From Pseudochelatococcus sp050946405 (GTDB lineage: Bacteria > Pseudomonadota > Alphaproteobacteria > Rhizobiales > Beijerinckiaceae), in assembly GCF_050946405.1 (NCBI RefSeq), contig NZ_JBMNUS010000002.1:248001-312000 (forward strand): a stretch of DNA of 64,000 nt, in the 5' to 3' direction. Under the pieces are notes generated by a model that was given only the letters and a program-made list of their open reading frames with translations, did not search any database and had not been told where the DNA came from. The stretch's first letter is position 1. The number at the start of each line of letters is the position of its first letter. Shown piece by piece: positions 26,889 through 36,417 of this stretch. The translations under genes were made by a program, and so were the position numbers.

Positions 26889-27944
26889 ATGTCAGCCGTG
26901 TCATCCTCCCGCAAGACCGCGATCATCACCGGCGTCACCGGCCAGGACGGCGCTTATCTGGCGCAATACCTTCTGGAGCAGGGTTATCGCGTCGTGGGCG
27001 CGGTGCGGCGCACGTCCTCGGTGAATCACTGGCGGCTGGCGGAACTGGGGCTGCTCGGCAATCCCGGCCTCGAACTGGTGGATTTCGACCTCGGCGACGC
27101 CACCAGCGCCATCCGCCTCGTGGCGGATCACCGGCCGGACGAGATCTACAATCTCGCTGCACAGAGCTTCGTCAGCGTCTCGTTCCAGCAACCGCTCGCG
27201 ACCGCCGACATGACCGCGCTCGGCGCGCTGCGCCTGCTGGAGGCGGTGCGGATCGTCAAGCCCGACACGCGCTTCTATCAGGCGAGCACGTCGGAAATGT
27301 TCGGCAAGGCGCAGACGCCGCGCCAGTCCGAGACGACGCCGTTTTATCCGCGCTCGCCCTATGCCTTCGCCAAGCTGATGGCGCATTGGGCCACCGTGAA
27401 CTACCGCGAGAGCTACGGCCTGTTCGCGGTTTCCGGCATTCTCTTCAACCACGAATCGCCCTTGCGCGGCAAGGAGTTCGTCACCCGCAAGATCGCCGAT
27501 CACGTCGCGCGCGTCTCGCTTGGCGACAGCGCGCCGCTTGAGCTTGGCGCGCTCGATGCGCAGCGCGACTGGGGCTATGCGCGCGAATATGTCGTGGGCA
27601 TGCACGCGATGCTGCAATGCGAGCGGCCCGACACTTTCGTGCTGGCGACGGGCCGGTCCTCCAGCGTGCGCCGGTTCGCGGAACTGGCTTACGGCATCAT
27701 CGGCGTCGCGTTGGTCTGGGAGGGGGAAGGCGAGGGCGAGCAGGCCCGCGACGCCCGCACCGGCGAGGTGCGCGTGCGTGTGAATCCGCGCCTCTACCGC
27801 CCGGCGGAGGTGGATGTGCTGCTGGGCGATTCCGCCAAGGCGGAGCGCGAACTCGGCTGGCGGGCGCAAACCGGGCTGGAGCGCCTGTGCCAGCTCATGG
27901 TAGAAGCGGACATCCGGCGAAACCGGCAAGGTCTGTCCTTCTAG
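26889..27944 (+). CDS. gmd: GDP-mannose 4,6-dehydratase
   Basis: Converts GDP-D-mannose to GDP-4-keto-6-deoxymannose, the precursor of GDP-rhamnose, fucose and related sugars. 351 residues from the ATG at 26889. The Rossmann motif GVTGQDGAYLA is at residues 15-25. Catalytic residues are Thr134 and Glu136 (STSEMFG), Tyr158 and Lys162 (SPYAFAK). The substrate-binding NHESPLRG is present. The gene opens the glycan island and is followed, across a repeat, by a reductase that can use its product. Its TAG stop is the start of a palindromic repeat. Confidence 0.95.
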   Translation: MSAVSSSRKTAIITGVTGQDGAYLAQYLLEQGYRVVGAVRRTSSVNHWRLAELGLLGNPGLELVDFDLGDATSAIRLVADHRPDEIYNLAAQSFVSVSFQQPLATADMTALGALRLLEAVRIVKPDTRFYQASTSEMFGKAQTPRQSETTPFYPRSPYAFAKLMAHWATVNYRESYGLFAVSGILFNHESPLRGKEFVTRKIADHVARVSLGDSAPLELGALDAQRDWGYAREYVVGMHAMLQCERPDTFVLATGRSSSVRRFAELAYGIIGVALVWEGEGEGEQARDARTGEVRVRVNPRLYRPAEVDVLLGDSAKAERELGWRAQTGLERLCQLMVEADIRRNRQGLSF

Positions 27945-28198
27945 AGCGGCGTGCATTCAAGCGGAATCGTCACGCCGCTCTAAAGCGTTTTCAAGCAAAG
28001 CGGATACCGCTTTGCGTGAAGAAAACGCGTCAAGTCAATAAGATAGAGCATTTCTGCGTTTCAACGAAACGCCGAAATGCTCTAAATTCTACATTTTACC
28101 GCAGTTTGCGTTCAAAACGATCAATCGACTTGAACGCAAACCGCTCCAAGTTTCTGATTTAACGCATCTTTGTCGACGAAAAGTGGTATCCGCTTTTC
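27942..28198 (+). repeat. RIME-like mosaic repeat, modules C, B, A, D and E
   Basis: Longest copy. Module C 27943-27981 (AGAGCGGCGTG / CACGCCGCTCT), B 27985-28028, A 28045-28083, D 28101-28143 (TTTGCGTTCAA / TTGAACGCAAA), and E 28178-28198 (GAAAAGTGG / CCGCTTTTC). It supplies the TAG stop of gmd and occupies nearly the entire gap to the next gene. Confidence 0.85.
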
Positions 28199-28244
28199 TG
28201 CACGATGCTCTGGACATATCCGAAAGCGGCGGACGGAGAACGTC

Positions 28245-29162
28245 ATGCGCGTGCTTGTCACCGGCGAGGGAGGGTTCACCGCTCGCCATCTCGCGCCGCT
28301 GCTGGCCGACCACGGCCATGAGGCGCTGCCGCTTGCGGCGGATGTCACCCGCCCGCGCGAGCTGGCGCAGCGGGTGGCCGCGCTGGCGCCGGAGGCCGTG
28401 GTGCATCTGGCCGGCCTTTCCTTCGCGCCCGACGGCGTCGACGCCCGTGTCTACGCGGTCAACACGGTGGGCGCCGCCAACCTGCTCGAAGCGCTGGCGA
28501 ATTTGCCGCACCCCCCGTGCCGGGTCGTGCTCGCTTCCAGCAGCCACGTCTACGGCGCGCAGGCCGGCCGGCTGGCGGAAGATGCGCCCCTGTCGCCCGC
28601 CACGCATTATGGCGCTTCCAAGCTGGCGATGGAATGTCTCGCGCGGCCCTATCGCGAGCGCCTCGGCGTGGTGATCGCGCGGCCCTTCAACTACACCGGC
28701 GCGGGGCAGGCGGCGCGCTTCCTGGTGCCCAAGCTCGTCGCCGCCTTCCGCGCCCGCGCGCCGGAGCTGCGCCTCGGCAACCGTGACATCGCCCGCGATT
28801 TTTCGGATGTGCGCCACATCGTCCGCGCCTACCTCGCCCTTTTGACGGCCGATCGGGTGGAAGATGTCTACAATTTGTGTTCGGGCCGGCCGCTCGCCAT
28901 CGCCGCCCTGCTGGCGGAACTGGAAGCGCAGACCGGCCATCGGCCGGCGATTCTCACCGATCCCGCCCTGATGCGCCCCGGCGAAACGCCCGTGCAATAC
29001 GGCGACGCCACCCGCATGCAGCGCCTGCTGGAAGGTGTTCCGATCGAATGGAACACGGAGCAGGCCGCCGTTTCCGCCACAGGACGACATGCCGGCCCGC
29101 CCGCCCCGCCGCTGGCGGACACCCTGCGCTGGATGCTGGCTGTCGAATGTGACGGCCACTGA
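28245..29162 (+). CDS. NAD-dependent reductase/epimerase, GDP-6-deoxy-4-keto-mannose reductase type
   Basis: Short-chain dehydrogenase of the extended type, 305 residues, starting MRVLVTGEGGFTARHL. The dinucleotide motif is GEGGFTA, a variant of GXXGXXG. The Ser in ASSSHVYGAQ and Tyr/Lys in HYGASKLAME form the catalytic triad. The last third resembles Rmd/RfbD-type proteins (DFSDVRHIVRAYLALL). Directly after gmd it probably reduces the 4-keto sugar to GDP-D-rhamnose; a fucose-type synthase would need an epimerase-reductase signature that I cannot confirm. A ribosome site, GGAG, precedes the ATG at 28245. Confidence 0.82.
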   Translation: MRVLVTGEGGFTARHLAPLLADHGHEALPLAADVTRPRELAQRVAALAPEAVVHLAGLSFAPDGVDARVYAVNTVGAANLLEALANLPHPPCRVVLASSSHVYGAQAGRLAEDAPLSPATHYGASKLAMECLARPYRERLGVVIARPFNYTGAGQAARFLVPKLVAAFRARAPELRLGNRDIARDFSDVRHIVRAYLALLTADRVEDVYNLCSGRPLAIAALLAELEAQTGHRPAILTDPALMRPGETPVQYGDATRMQRLLEGVPIEWNTEQAAVSATGRHAGPPAPPLADTLRWMLAVECDGH

Positions 29163-29390
29163 TACGAAACCGTCATCCGTTTGCGGGTAAGTTCGCCGAC
29201 AGCCTTGAATCGCGGGCCTGTCGACTCCATAAATCCGATTGTTTATGTTATTCGACGAATGTTGGATAATTTCCATTTCCGCCCGCGGCTGCGCATGCGG
29301 AGGGAGGCGGGCGATGGAGGAAGGCGAAGAGCATTTGAACATCGATTTGCGGGAAGAGCGCCGGCTTCGGTTGACGATCCGGTGCCGGCG

Positions 29391-29894
29391 ATGACCATGA
29401 CGATGACGGAGAAGAAGAAGTCGCGTTACCGGCGGCAGTTCGGGGCCTTGCCCTTGCGCATGGACGATGCGGGCGGCCTTGAGGTGATGATGGTGACGTC
29501 GCGCGAGACGCGGCGCTGGATCGTGCCGAAGGGTTGGCCGATCAAGGGCCTGTCCGGCGCGCAGACGGCGGCGCGCGAGGCGCAGGAGGAGGCGGGCGTG
29601 CTGGGCGTTACCGGCAAGAGCCCGGTAGGCGGCTATATCTACGACAAGCGGCTCGGCGACGGCGGCAGCACGCGCTGTTATGTGGAGCTCTATCCGCTGT
29701 GGGTGGTGGATGACCTGCCCCGCTGGCCGGAGCGCGGCGAACGCGAGGTGGAGTGGCTGCCGGTGGCGCAGGCGGCGGAGCGGGCAGGCGACGCCTCGTT
29801 GGGCGAGCTGCTGCGCGCGGTGCGCGACAAGGGCCTGCCCCGGTCCTCGCACAAGCTCTATCGCAAGGCGCGCAAGGCGGCCTCGCGCGGGTGA
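29391..29894 (+). CDS. NUDIX hydrolase
   Basis: 167 residues beginning MTMTMTEKKKSRYRRQFGAL. The Nudix box is seen as GWPIKGLSGAQTAA followed by REAQEEAGVLG; the metal-binding REXXEEXG core is intact while the first conserved Glu is replaced, as in the diphosphoinositol-polyphosphate-type Nudix proteins (WIVPKGWP is also typical of them). The substrate is therefore unknown. An upstream 230-base gap has no recognisable gene, and several ATG codons at 29391-29406 could start it. Its last 37 bases overlap the 3' end of the opposite gene. Confidence 0.88.
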   Translation: MTMTMTEKKKSRYRRQFGALPLRMDDAGGLEVMMVTSRETRRWIVPKGWPIKGLSGAQTAAREAQEEAGVLGVTGKSPVGGYIYDKRLGDGGSTRCYVELYPLWVVDDLPRWPERGEREVEWLPVAQAAERAGDASLGELLRAVRDKGLPRSSHKLYRKARKAASRG

Positions 29895-31153
29895 GATGAT
29901 TCCGCTTGATCGGAAAGCGCTCCAACGGCCGGTAGACGCTGAAGAGAGCGGTCATCGGGGCAGCAGGCGAGGAAGTGATGGAGGCTGCCTTTGGTGGGGG
30001 TGGTTGAAAGGCTCATCCAATCCGTCTGCCCGGAGGCCGTTGAATTTTGGGTGCCCATGAACCAATCGGCTGCCGTGGAGCCGAGCGCGGCACGGAAATC
30101 GACCGGCCGTTTCTCACTTGCCAAAAGGTCGTCATAGATCCGGGCGAAGGCTGCTGCACTATGGGCGGGCAGCCGTGTGGCGGCGACATGCGCCGCCGCA
30201 TTGCGTCCGATTCGTTCAGTCTCCATCGGATGCTCGCGCATCCAGCGGAGCCGTCCGGCGGCGTCGGCGGCGTTCTCGGCCACGAAGCCGGTTTCGCCGT
30301 CCGTGACGATGGCAAGCTCGGGCGGATTTGGGAAGACGAGCGGCGCGCAGCCGTAGGACATGGCCTCGACCAGGGCATTCTCCGCGGTGCCGAAATGGTC
30401 CTGCTTCAGCAGGTAAAGAAAAATTCGCGTCGTTTCCAGCACCCTTGCCGGATCGGCGGCATGCCCCATGAAACGTATGCGTTCAGGGTGCCGCATGGCC
30501 TGGGCGACGCTCGCGACTTCGCTATCATCCTCGACCATTCCCCAAATCTCCACGAGCATGCCGCTGTCGCCCGCATCGTCGACGACCTGAAAGAAATCGC
30601 GGCTCATCTTGCTGAAGCTGACGGTTCCCAGATAGCTGACGGAGCCTTCGCGGCGCGGAGGCTCCTTGCTGCGCTGTCTTGTCGGGAAGCCGAAACCGCT
30701 GTTGACGACGCCGATCCGCCTCAAATCCGCAGGAGACAGATCGAGCCCCGACAGGGTGGCCAGCGAACAGCCGGATGTGAAGATGAAGCGGTCGGCAAGC
30801 GTCAGGAGCGCCGGTGGGACGAGAGGGGGCGCCAAGCCCGAGATATGGCACCAGATGACGCTGCGCATCAAGGGCCAGTCGTTGCTGCAAAGGCAGCGAT
30901 AGAGCCGCGGGTGGTTCCACCATTCGATTTGAACGATATCCGCCGCGGCCGCCAGTTTCAGCAGTGTCGCCTCGTCGGGAGCGATGGTGAGCGCCGCGCC
31001 GCTATGCGATATGCTCTCGGCGTAACGGGTATCGCGCGGCTCCTCGAGAAGCACGTAATGGCGCCGGATGGAAAGAGCGTCGGCATCAACGAGGCTGGAA
31101 TGCGCCTTGCCGACGCCGCCCCCCAAATGGGCCGCTACGTGCAGGATTTTCAT
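29858..31153 (-). CDS. Glycosyltransferase, GT4 type
   Basis: 431 residues, GT-B fold. The N-terminal domain begins MKILHVAAHLGGGVGKAH. The C-terminal domain contains HFGTAENALVEAMSYGCAPL, the EX7E-like nucleotide-sugar pocket of GT4 enzymes, followed by VTDGETGFV. There is no membrane segment. The last 65 residues (TGQTDWMSLSTTPTKGSLHH...) lie outside the fold. Start overlaps the stop of the radical SAM gene as ATGA. Donor and acceptor are unknown, but the neighbours point to surface glycan assembly. Confidence 0.85.
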   Translation of the reverse strand: MKILHVAAHLGGGVGKAHSSLVDADALSIRRHYVLLEEPRDTRYAESISHSGAALTIAPDEATLLKLAAAADIVQIEWWNHPRLYRCLCSNDWPLMRSVIWCHISGLAPPLVPPALLTLADRFIFTSGCSLATLSGLDLSPADLRRIGVVNSGFGFPTRQRSKEPPRREGSVSYLGTVSFSKMSRDFFQVVDDAGDSGMLVEIWGMVEDDSEVASVAQAMRHPERIRFMGHAADPARVLETTRIFLYLLKQDHFGTAENALVEAMSYGCAPLVFPNPPELAIVTDGETGFVAENAADAAGRLRWMREHPMETERIGRNAAAHVAATRLPAHSAAAFARIYDDLLASEKRPVDFRAALGSTAADWFMGTQNSTASGQTDWMSLSTTPTKGSLHHFLACCPDDRSLQRLPAVGALSDQAESSHPREAALRALR

Positions 31154-32226
31154 TCGGCGGCGTCGATTTTCGGCATGTTGATGCCGCCCGGCGCAGGTAC
31201 TTGAGGCAACTCACCCAGATGGGTCTTGAAGCGCGCGAGAAGCATCGTGCGATGGGCGTCGATATTGTCGGGCAGGCAGTGGCTCAACTGGCCGCAATTG
31301 CCGCAAACGCCGTTTTCCCGGCGCCGGCCCTCCAGATGCTGAAGACGCAGCGCGTTCATGCGCTCCGAATTCCAGATGGCCTTCATGCTGTCATTGCGGA
31401 CATCGCCGATGACAAGCTTGCGCCCCCAATCCAGGAAGCAGGAACTCACCAAACCATCGGCGTTCACCGAATAGCCGTAGAAGATATAGGGGCACGTATC
31501 GGTATCGCCGATGTCCTGCTGATAGATGCCGCCGGTGATTTTCACGCCGGTATGTTTTTCGATATCGAATTCCGGCCAGCAGGGGGCGAAGTTCTCGATG
31601 AAAATGCGGTCGCAATAGTTGCCGAAAGTGTCGAAGAACTCCTGGCGTTGAGCTTCCGTAATCAGCTCGCCGGGGATCTTGATCGAGACTTCCATATTGC
31701 CCTTATTGGCATAGATCCATTTGACGTTCTCGATAAATTTCTCGAAGTCGAACTTGAAGCCGGTGAACTGTAGATACGTTTCCCGCGTCATGCCGTCGAC
31801 GGAGATGTTCAGCTTGTCGAGACCGGCCTCGATGACGGGCCCTATGCGGTCGGGGCTCAGGAAGGTGCCGTTCGTGGTCGAATCGATATAGTCGCAATAG
31901 CCGCTCTGCTTGGCATAGGCGACCATGTCGGCGAAGCGCTTGTTGAGGAAGGGCTCGCCGTCCTTGTACATGCGCAGCACCTTGATCGGCCGATTGAACT
32001 CGCCCAGATCATCGATGACCTTCCGGAACACCTCGAACTTCATCGCGCCCTGGTAGCGTCCCGTCCGGGCGATCATGTCGCGGTGGCCGGTCGGGCAGAA
32101 GGTGCACTTGAAGTTGCAGGAGCTTGCCGGGTCGACAAAGACGATGAATGGCGTTTCCAGCGGGATGACCGTCTCCAGCGGCGTCCGGTCATGAAGATTA
32201 ATTCTGGGCTTCAGCTGCGCTTTCAT
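31150..32226 (-). CDS. Radical SAM protein with SPASM-like C-terminus
   Basis: 358 residues from the ATG at 32226, with GGAG upstream. The 4Fe-4S motif C-X3-C-X2-C is Cys37, Cys41 and Cys44 (CNFKCTFCPTGH). The C-terminal part has further cysteine groups, DTCPYIFYG, SSCFLDWGR and CGNCGQLSHC, as in SPASM domains that hold auxiliary clusters. Such enzymes in glycan clusters act on sugars or peptides, but no substrate is evident. It overlaps the upstream epimerase gene by 29 bases and the downstream glycosyltransferase by 4, giving a tight leftward operon. Confidence 0.88.
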   Translation of the reverse strand: MKAQLKPRINLHDRTPLETVIPLETPFIVFVDPASSCNFKCTFCPTGHRDMIARTGRYQGAMKFEVFRKVIDDLGEFNRPIKVLRMYKDGEPFLNKRFADMVAYAKQSGYCDYIDSTTNGTFLSPDRIGPVIEAGLDKLNISVDGMTRETYLQFTGFKFDFEKFIENVKWIYANKGNMEVSIKIPGELITEAQRQEFFDTFGNYCDRIFIENFAPCWPEFDIEKHTGVKITGGIYQQDIGDTDTCPYIFYGYSVNADGLVSSCFLDWGRKLVIGDVRNDSMKAIWNSERMNALRLQHLEGRRRENGVCGNCGQLSHCLPDNIDAHRTMLLARFKTHLGELPQVPAPGGINMPKIDAAE

Positions 32227-33109
32227 TCGAGGACTCCAGCAACTCCATCGCCGGGACGAGATTGCAGACGCCGACCACGGCGCTGGGGTCCGAGGGATGG
32301 GGCTGCATGGCCCCGAACTCCAACAAATCCCGGCGGCCGTAGGCATCGGCTATTTGCTCCGCAAATGCACGAACCGTAATCGGCCTACCTGAACATATGT
32401 TGATTGCGCCAGGCTGTCGTGTCCGCGCGAGGCTCGCGATCATTCGGCCCGCGGCGTCGACGTCCAGAAAGTCGCGGACCTGCGTGCCGGCGGAAAGGCG
32501 CGCCACTTCGGAGGCTTCGATTCGCCGGCGCAGATAGGCGGCCAGACGGCGCGGGTCCTCGCCCTCGCCATAAAGATAGAAGATGCGGCACCAGCTGAAA
32601 ACGGTGTCGCGCGAGGCCAGCCATGCACGCACCATGTGATAGGTCGCAAGCTTGCAGGCGGCGTAAAAGTTCGAGGGTTCGAGCGGCGAATCGGCATGCA
32701 GATGCGTGCCCGGCAGGCGGTATTCCAGGCAAGTGCCCAGGCCGATCAAATGGCCGACGCCGGCTTCCGCCGCGCCTTTGGCCAGGGCGAAGGTGCCCGA
32801 TACGCATGCGGCGTTTTCCGGCGCGTCGAGATAGACGCCGTGCTTCACATACCATGCTGCGTGGATGACGGTATCGACGCCCTCGCAGTTCCTTGCCCAC
32901 CATTCCGCCGTCTCGCCGAACAGATCGGGCGTCTCGATGATCCGGCCCGGCTGCGGCGCCACCGACAGACGGGAAGCGCTGCCCGGACGGAGCACGAGCC
33001 GCACGTCATACCCGCTATCCGTCAGATGCTTGTGGATCTTGCGGCCGACAAATCCGGCCGCGCCGGTCAGCAGTACGGTATTCATGGGGGAACTCATGGC
33101 GGAACTCAT
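32198..33109 (-). CDS. NAD-dependent sugar epimerase/dehydratase
   Basis: Extended short-chain dehydrogenase, 303 residues from 33109; Met at 33097 and 33085 are alternative starts, the last giving MNTVLLTGAAGFVG. The NAD motif TGAAGFVGRKI is near residue 15, and the active-site Tyr-X3-Lys is FYAACKLATYH. FSWCRIFYLYGEGEDPRRL follows, as in sugar-nucleotide epimerases. It is the first gene of the leftward operon with the radical SAM protein and the GT4 enzyme. Substrate unassigned. Confidence 0.85.
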   Translation of the reverse strand: MSSAMSSPMNTVLLTGAAGFVGRKIHKHLTDSGYDVRLVLRPGSASRLSVAPQPGRIIETPDLFGETAEWWARNCEGVDTVIHAAWYVKHGVYLDAPENAACVSGTFALAKGAAEAGVGHLIGLGTCLEYRLPGTHLHADSPLEPSNFYAACKLATYHMVRAWLASRDTVFSWCRIFYLYGEGEDPRRLAAYLRRRIEASEVARLSAGTQVRDFLDVDAAGRMIASLARTRQPGAINICSGRPITVRAFAEQIADAYGRRDLLEFGAMQPHPSDPSAVVGVCNLVPAMELLESSNESAAEAQN

Positions 33110-33223
33110 GGCAAGGTTCGCAACAGGTAGTTGCTGCTAGAAGCTGACAGATCGGTCATCGCATGTCCTTCTCGGCGAGCGCCATCATGACAGACTGCAC
33201 GACAACCGCAAGACGGGACGGAT

Positions 33224-34459
33224 ATGGCCGCTACCAAGCCTGTATCGCATGATCGCGGGGATGCGTCCGCCGCCCGTCCGCGCTTGTTTGCGGCGCGCCG
33301 TTTCGAGACGTTGCCCGGCATTCAAGCCGCGGCGGCCTTGCTGCGGGAGATCGATGACGGGGACGCTCCCGAAGGCGCACGCCTGCCGTGCCGCCCGCTG
33401 GTGCTCTATGGCGGCGGCGATCTCGGACGCATGGCGCATGACCATCTGACGGGGCTCGGCTTCGCGGTCGATCTCGTCGTCGACCGCAACGCGGCGGCCT
33501 TGCGCAACGACCGGTTCTGGGCCGGCACACGCCTTGTCGCGCCCGACGAGGTTTCCGGGGATATCAAGGCCGATGCCCTGCTGGCGGTATGCGTCGCGAC
33601 AGCGCCGTTCGTGCCGCTTGCCCGGTCGCTTCAGGACAGCGGCTGGCGCGATATCGTGCCCTTCTACGATCTGGCCGAGTCCTGCCGCGACCGGCATCCC
33701 CTGTCCAACGGCTGGTTCGCCGGTCGCCTCGATGTGGCGGAACGCAACGCGGTTGAGTCCGTGCTCGGCCGCTGGCACGATGATCTGTCGCGCGCCCATC
33801 ACCTGCAATTCATCGCCTGGCGGCGGTTGCGCGCGGAATGGACCTTCGCTGATGCGCCGGTGACGGGCGACGATCGTTTCTTCATCCCGGAGGTCTTGCC
33901 GCATCTGGGCAAGGTCGGCACTTTCGTCGATGCTGGCGCCCATCACGGTCGCGTCACCGAACGGCTGGTCGCCCTGCGCGGCGGCGCCGGTCTGCGTGTC
34001 GTGGCGGTCGAGCCCGACCGCGCCAATCTCGCGGTCCTGCAATCACGGATCGGCTGTGAAAGAGGGGTTGCCGGCGAATGGCTGACCCTCGTTCCCGAGG
34101 CGCTCGATGCGGTGGAACGTGACCGCGTTTTTCATGCCGGTCTGGGCTATGCCTCGCAATTGTCGCCGACCGGCGCGGAACGGGTGCGCACCGTGACGCT
34201 GGACGGCCTCGGCGTCGCGCCCGACTATGTGAAGCTGCATCTTGAAGGTGGCGAACTGGACGCGCTGCGCGGCGGGCTCGCCACGATCAAAGCCCACCGG
34301 CCGATCCTCGCCGTCACGGTCTACCATAATGACGACGGGCTCTGGCGCACGCCCGCCTTCCTGATGGAGGGGCTGGAAAACTACCGTTTTCTGCTGCGCC
34401 TGCATGGCTGGTGCGGCACGGGCGCCGTTCTTTATGCGCTGCCGGGGGAATTGAGATGA
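33224..34459 (+). CDS. FkbM-family methyltransferase with N-terminal nucleotide-binding-like domain
   Basis: 411 residues. The C-terminal half carries the SAM-binding motif GTFVDAGAHHGRVTERL, then VVAVEPDRANL, VKLHLEGGELDALRG and RPILAVTVYH, the FkbM pattern of O-methyltransferases active on sugars and other small molecules. The N-terminal half has LVLYGGGDLGRMAHDHL, a GXGXXG-like segment; this layout recurs in the next gene. It starts divergently from the epimerase gene across 114 bases. Overlaps the next gene as ATGA. Confidence 0.85.
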   Translation: MAATKPVSHDRGDASAARPRLFAARRFETLPGIQAAAALLREIDDGDAPEGARLPCRPLVLYGGGDLGRMAHDHLTGLGFAVDLVVDRNAAALRNDRFWAGTRLVAPDEVSGDIKADALLAVCVATAPFVPLARSLQDSGWRDIVPFYDLAESCRDRHPLSNGWFAGRLDVAERNAVESVLGRWHDDLSRAHHLQFIAWRRLRAEWTFADAPVTGDDRFFIPEVLPHLGKVGTFVDAGAHHGRVTERLVALRGGAGLRVVAVEPDRANLAVLQSRIGCERGVAGEWLTLVPEALDAVERDRVFHAGLGYASQLSPTGAERVRTVTLDGLGVAPDYVKLHLEGGELDALRGGLATIKAHRPILAVTVYHNDDGLWRTPAFLMEGLENYRFLLRLHGWCGTGAVLYALPGELR

Positions 34460-35541
34460 TCGAGGCCCCGCAGATCCGCGATTTGCAGGCGGCGAGGGAC
34501 CGCGTTCTGATGCGCGTCCCTGCGGATATTCTGTCGAGGCCCGTCCGGCTCGGTCTCTATGGGGCCGGTTTTCTCGGCGCATGGGCGGTCGCGCATATGC
34601 GGCAGGCGGGCTGTGCGCCCCTCGTCTGCTTCGACGGCAATCCGCAAGCGCAGGGCATGACGTTTTGCGGACTCGCTGTCGAAGCGCCCGAGCGGATGGA
34701 GCGTGCGGGGCTGGACCTCGTTCTCATCACCGCGCGCCACCATGTCGGCGCGGTGCAGGCGGTTCTGGAACGGTACGGCGTCGCCGGCTGCTCCTTCGAC
34801 GCGTGGTACGCGGCCAGCCATTTCGCGCTTTTCATGGACGTTCACGATCAATTCGTGGATGAGCGCTCCGGGGAGACGCTCCGGGCTGTGCTCATGGCCA
34901 TGCTGACGGGTGAGAAGACCTGGCTGGAAGCCGTTCACGAGCGCGATCAATATTTCTGCCTGCCGCGTTTCATGGGGGCGGAGCGCGAAATCTATGTCGA
35001 TGCGGGCGCCTATGTCGGCGACAGCATCGAGCGCTTTTTGTGGGCCAACGCCGGCGTCTGCCGGAAAATCCTGGCCTTCGAGCCGTCGCCCCGTCAGTTT
35101 GCCGCGCTTGAGAAGCGTTGCCGGCGTCTTGCCGAGGAATGGGCTCTGCCGGATGAAACAATCGCGCTGCATCGGGCGGGGCTCGGACTGCAAAGCGGCC
35201 GCGTCAGCGGCATGACAGCCAGCGGACAATTGCAGAGCATTGCGCTGGAACCGGACGACAATGGCGACATGGCGGTTTTGTCGCTCGATGAACTTATGGC
35301 CGGCGAGCGCGTCACATTCCTCAAGGCCGATGTCGAGGGCATGGAGATGCAACTGCTTGCCGGCGCGCGGCATACGATCGCCGGGCACCGTCCGAAACTC
35401 GCGGTCTGCGTCTACCATTACCCGTCCGACATCCCGGAAATCATGGCTTATCTGCGCACGCTGGTCCCGGATTACAGCTTCGCCCTCCGCCATCATTCGC
35501 CGCTGCTGATGGAGACGGTGCTTTATTGTTGGGCCGATTGA
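34456..35541 (+). CDS. FkbM-family methyltransferase, second paralogue
   Basis: 361 residues, same architecture as the preceding gene: N-terminal LGLYGAGFLGAWAVAHMRQ (GXGXXG), C-terminal SAM domain with IYVDAGAYVGDSIERFL, ILAFEPSPRQFAAL, FLKADVEGMEMQLLAGA and RPKLAVCVYHYPSD. The KADVEGME loop is the classic FkbM motif, whereas the preceding paralogue has KLHLEGGE there, so the two probably act on different sites. The ATG overlaps the upstream TGA. Translational coupling suggests equal production. Confidence 0.86.
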   Translation: MIEAPQIRDLQAARDRVLMRVPADILSRPVRLGLYGAGFLGAWAVAHMRQAGCAPLVCFDGNPQAQGMTFCGLAVEAPERMERAGLDLVLITARHHVGAVQAVLERYGVAGCSFDAWYAASHFALFMDVHDQFVDERSGETLRAVLMAMLTGEKTWLEAVHERDQYFCLPRFMGAEREIYVDAGAYVGDSIERFLWANAGVCRKILAFEPSPRQFAALEKRCRRLAEEWALPDETIALHRAGLGLQSGRVSGMTASGQLQSIALEPDDNGDMAVLSLDELMAGERVTFLKADVEGMEMQLLAGARHTIAGHRPKLAVCVYHYPSDIPEIMAYLRTLVPDYSFALRHHSPLLMETVLYCWAD

Positions 35542-35566
35542 CCGCTTTTTCACCAAGGACAAGGAA

Positions 35567-36379
35567 ATGGATCCTGTAGAAGATTTTCGCCGCCGCGTCG
35601 CCCGGAATATCGAGCGGATCGGAGAGGACCGCCACTTCTTCGGCCTGACGAACATCTGGCTGCGGGAAGCGATCCGCAAGGAATACGCGCAGAACTTCAC
35701 CTGGCTCGGGCGTCCGATCATTCAGGTTCCGCAGGATGTCTATGCGATTCAGGAATTGATCTGGACCTGCCGGCCGGATCTGATCGTCGAAACCGGCATA
35801 GCGCATGGCGGTTCGCTGATCCTCAGCGCCTCCATGCTGGCCCTGCTGGATTATTGCGATGCGGCTGCGGATGGCGCCGTGCTCGATCCGCGCGCGAGCC
35901 GGCGCAAGGTCGTCGGTGTCGATATCGATATCCGCGCGCACAACCGCTCCGCCATCGAGGCGCATCCGATGAGCCACAAGATCGAGATGATCCAGGGCTC
36001 CTCGATTGACGAGGCGGTCATCGCGGAGGTGCGGAGGCGGGCCGAGGGCCACGGGCGGATCATGGTTTTCCTCGACTCCAACCATACGCACGATCATGTC
36101 CTCGCCGAGCTGGAGGCCTATGCGCCGCTCACGTCGAAAGGCTCTTATTGCGTGGTCTGGGATACCGGCGTCGAGGATCTGCCGGATGAGATGTGCGCCG
36201 ATCGCCCATGGGGCAAGGGCAACAATCCGAAAACGGCCGTCCGGGCCTATCTGAAGCTGCTTGCCGAAGAGGGGCGCAAGGGAGCCGACGGGGAGGCGCT
36301 GGCATTCGAGGCCGACAAGACGATCGAGCACAGAATCGTCATCACGGCCGCCGCCGACGGTTTCCTGCGCCGTATCTAG
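35567..36379 (+). CDS. CmcI-type (cephalosporin hydroxylase family) methyltransferase
   Basis: 270 residues. The family pattern FGLTNIWLREAIRKEYAQNF, WLGRPIIQVPQDVYAIQELI and the SAM site ETGIAHGGSLILSASMLAL are clear. Despite the family name, members in glycan clusters are best understood as O-methyltransferases (rhamnosyl O-methyltransferases carry this domain). AAGGA precedes the ATG. It follows the FkbM pair with 25 bases between, so all belong to one rightward operon. Metal-binding Asp residues lie in VGVDIDIRAHN and VFLDSNHTHDH. Confidence 0.88.
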   Translation: MDPVEDFRRRVARNIERIGEDRHFFGLTNIWLREAIRKEYAQNFTWLGRPIIQVPQDVYAIQELIWTCRPDLIVETGIAHGGSLILSASMLALLDYCDAAADGAVLDPRASRRKVVGVDIDIRAHNRSAIEAHPMSHKIEMIQGSSIDEAVIAEVRRRAEGHGRIMVFLDSNHTHDHVLAELEAYAPLTSKGSYCVVWDTGVEDLPDEMCADRPWGKGNNPKTAVRAYLKLLAEEGRKGADGEALAFEADKTIEHRIVITAAADGFLRRI

Positions 36380-36417
36380 CATCATGTGCCGAAGGGCAAC
36401 CATTACGGAGACAACGC

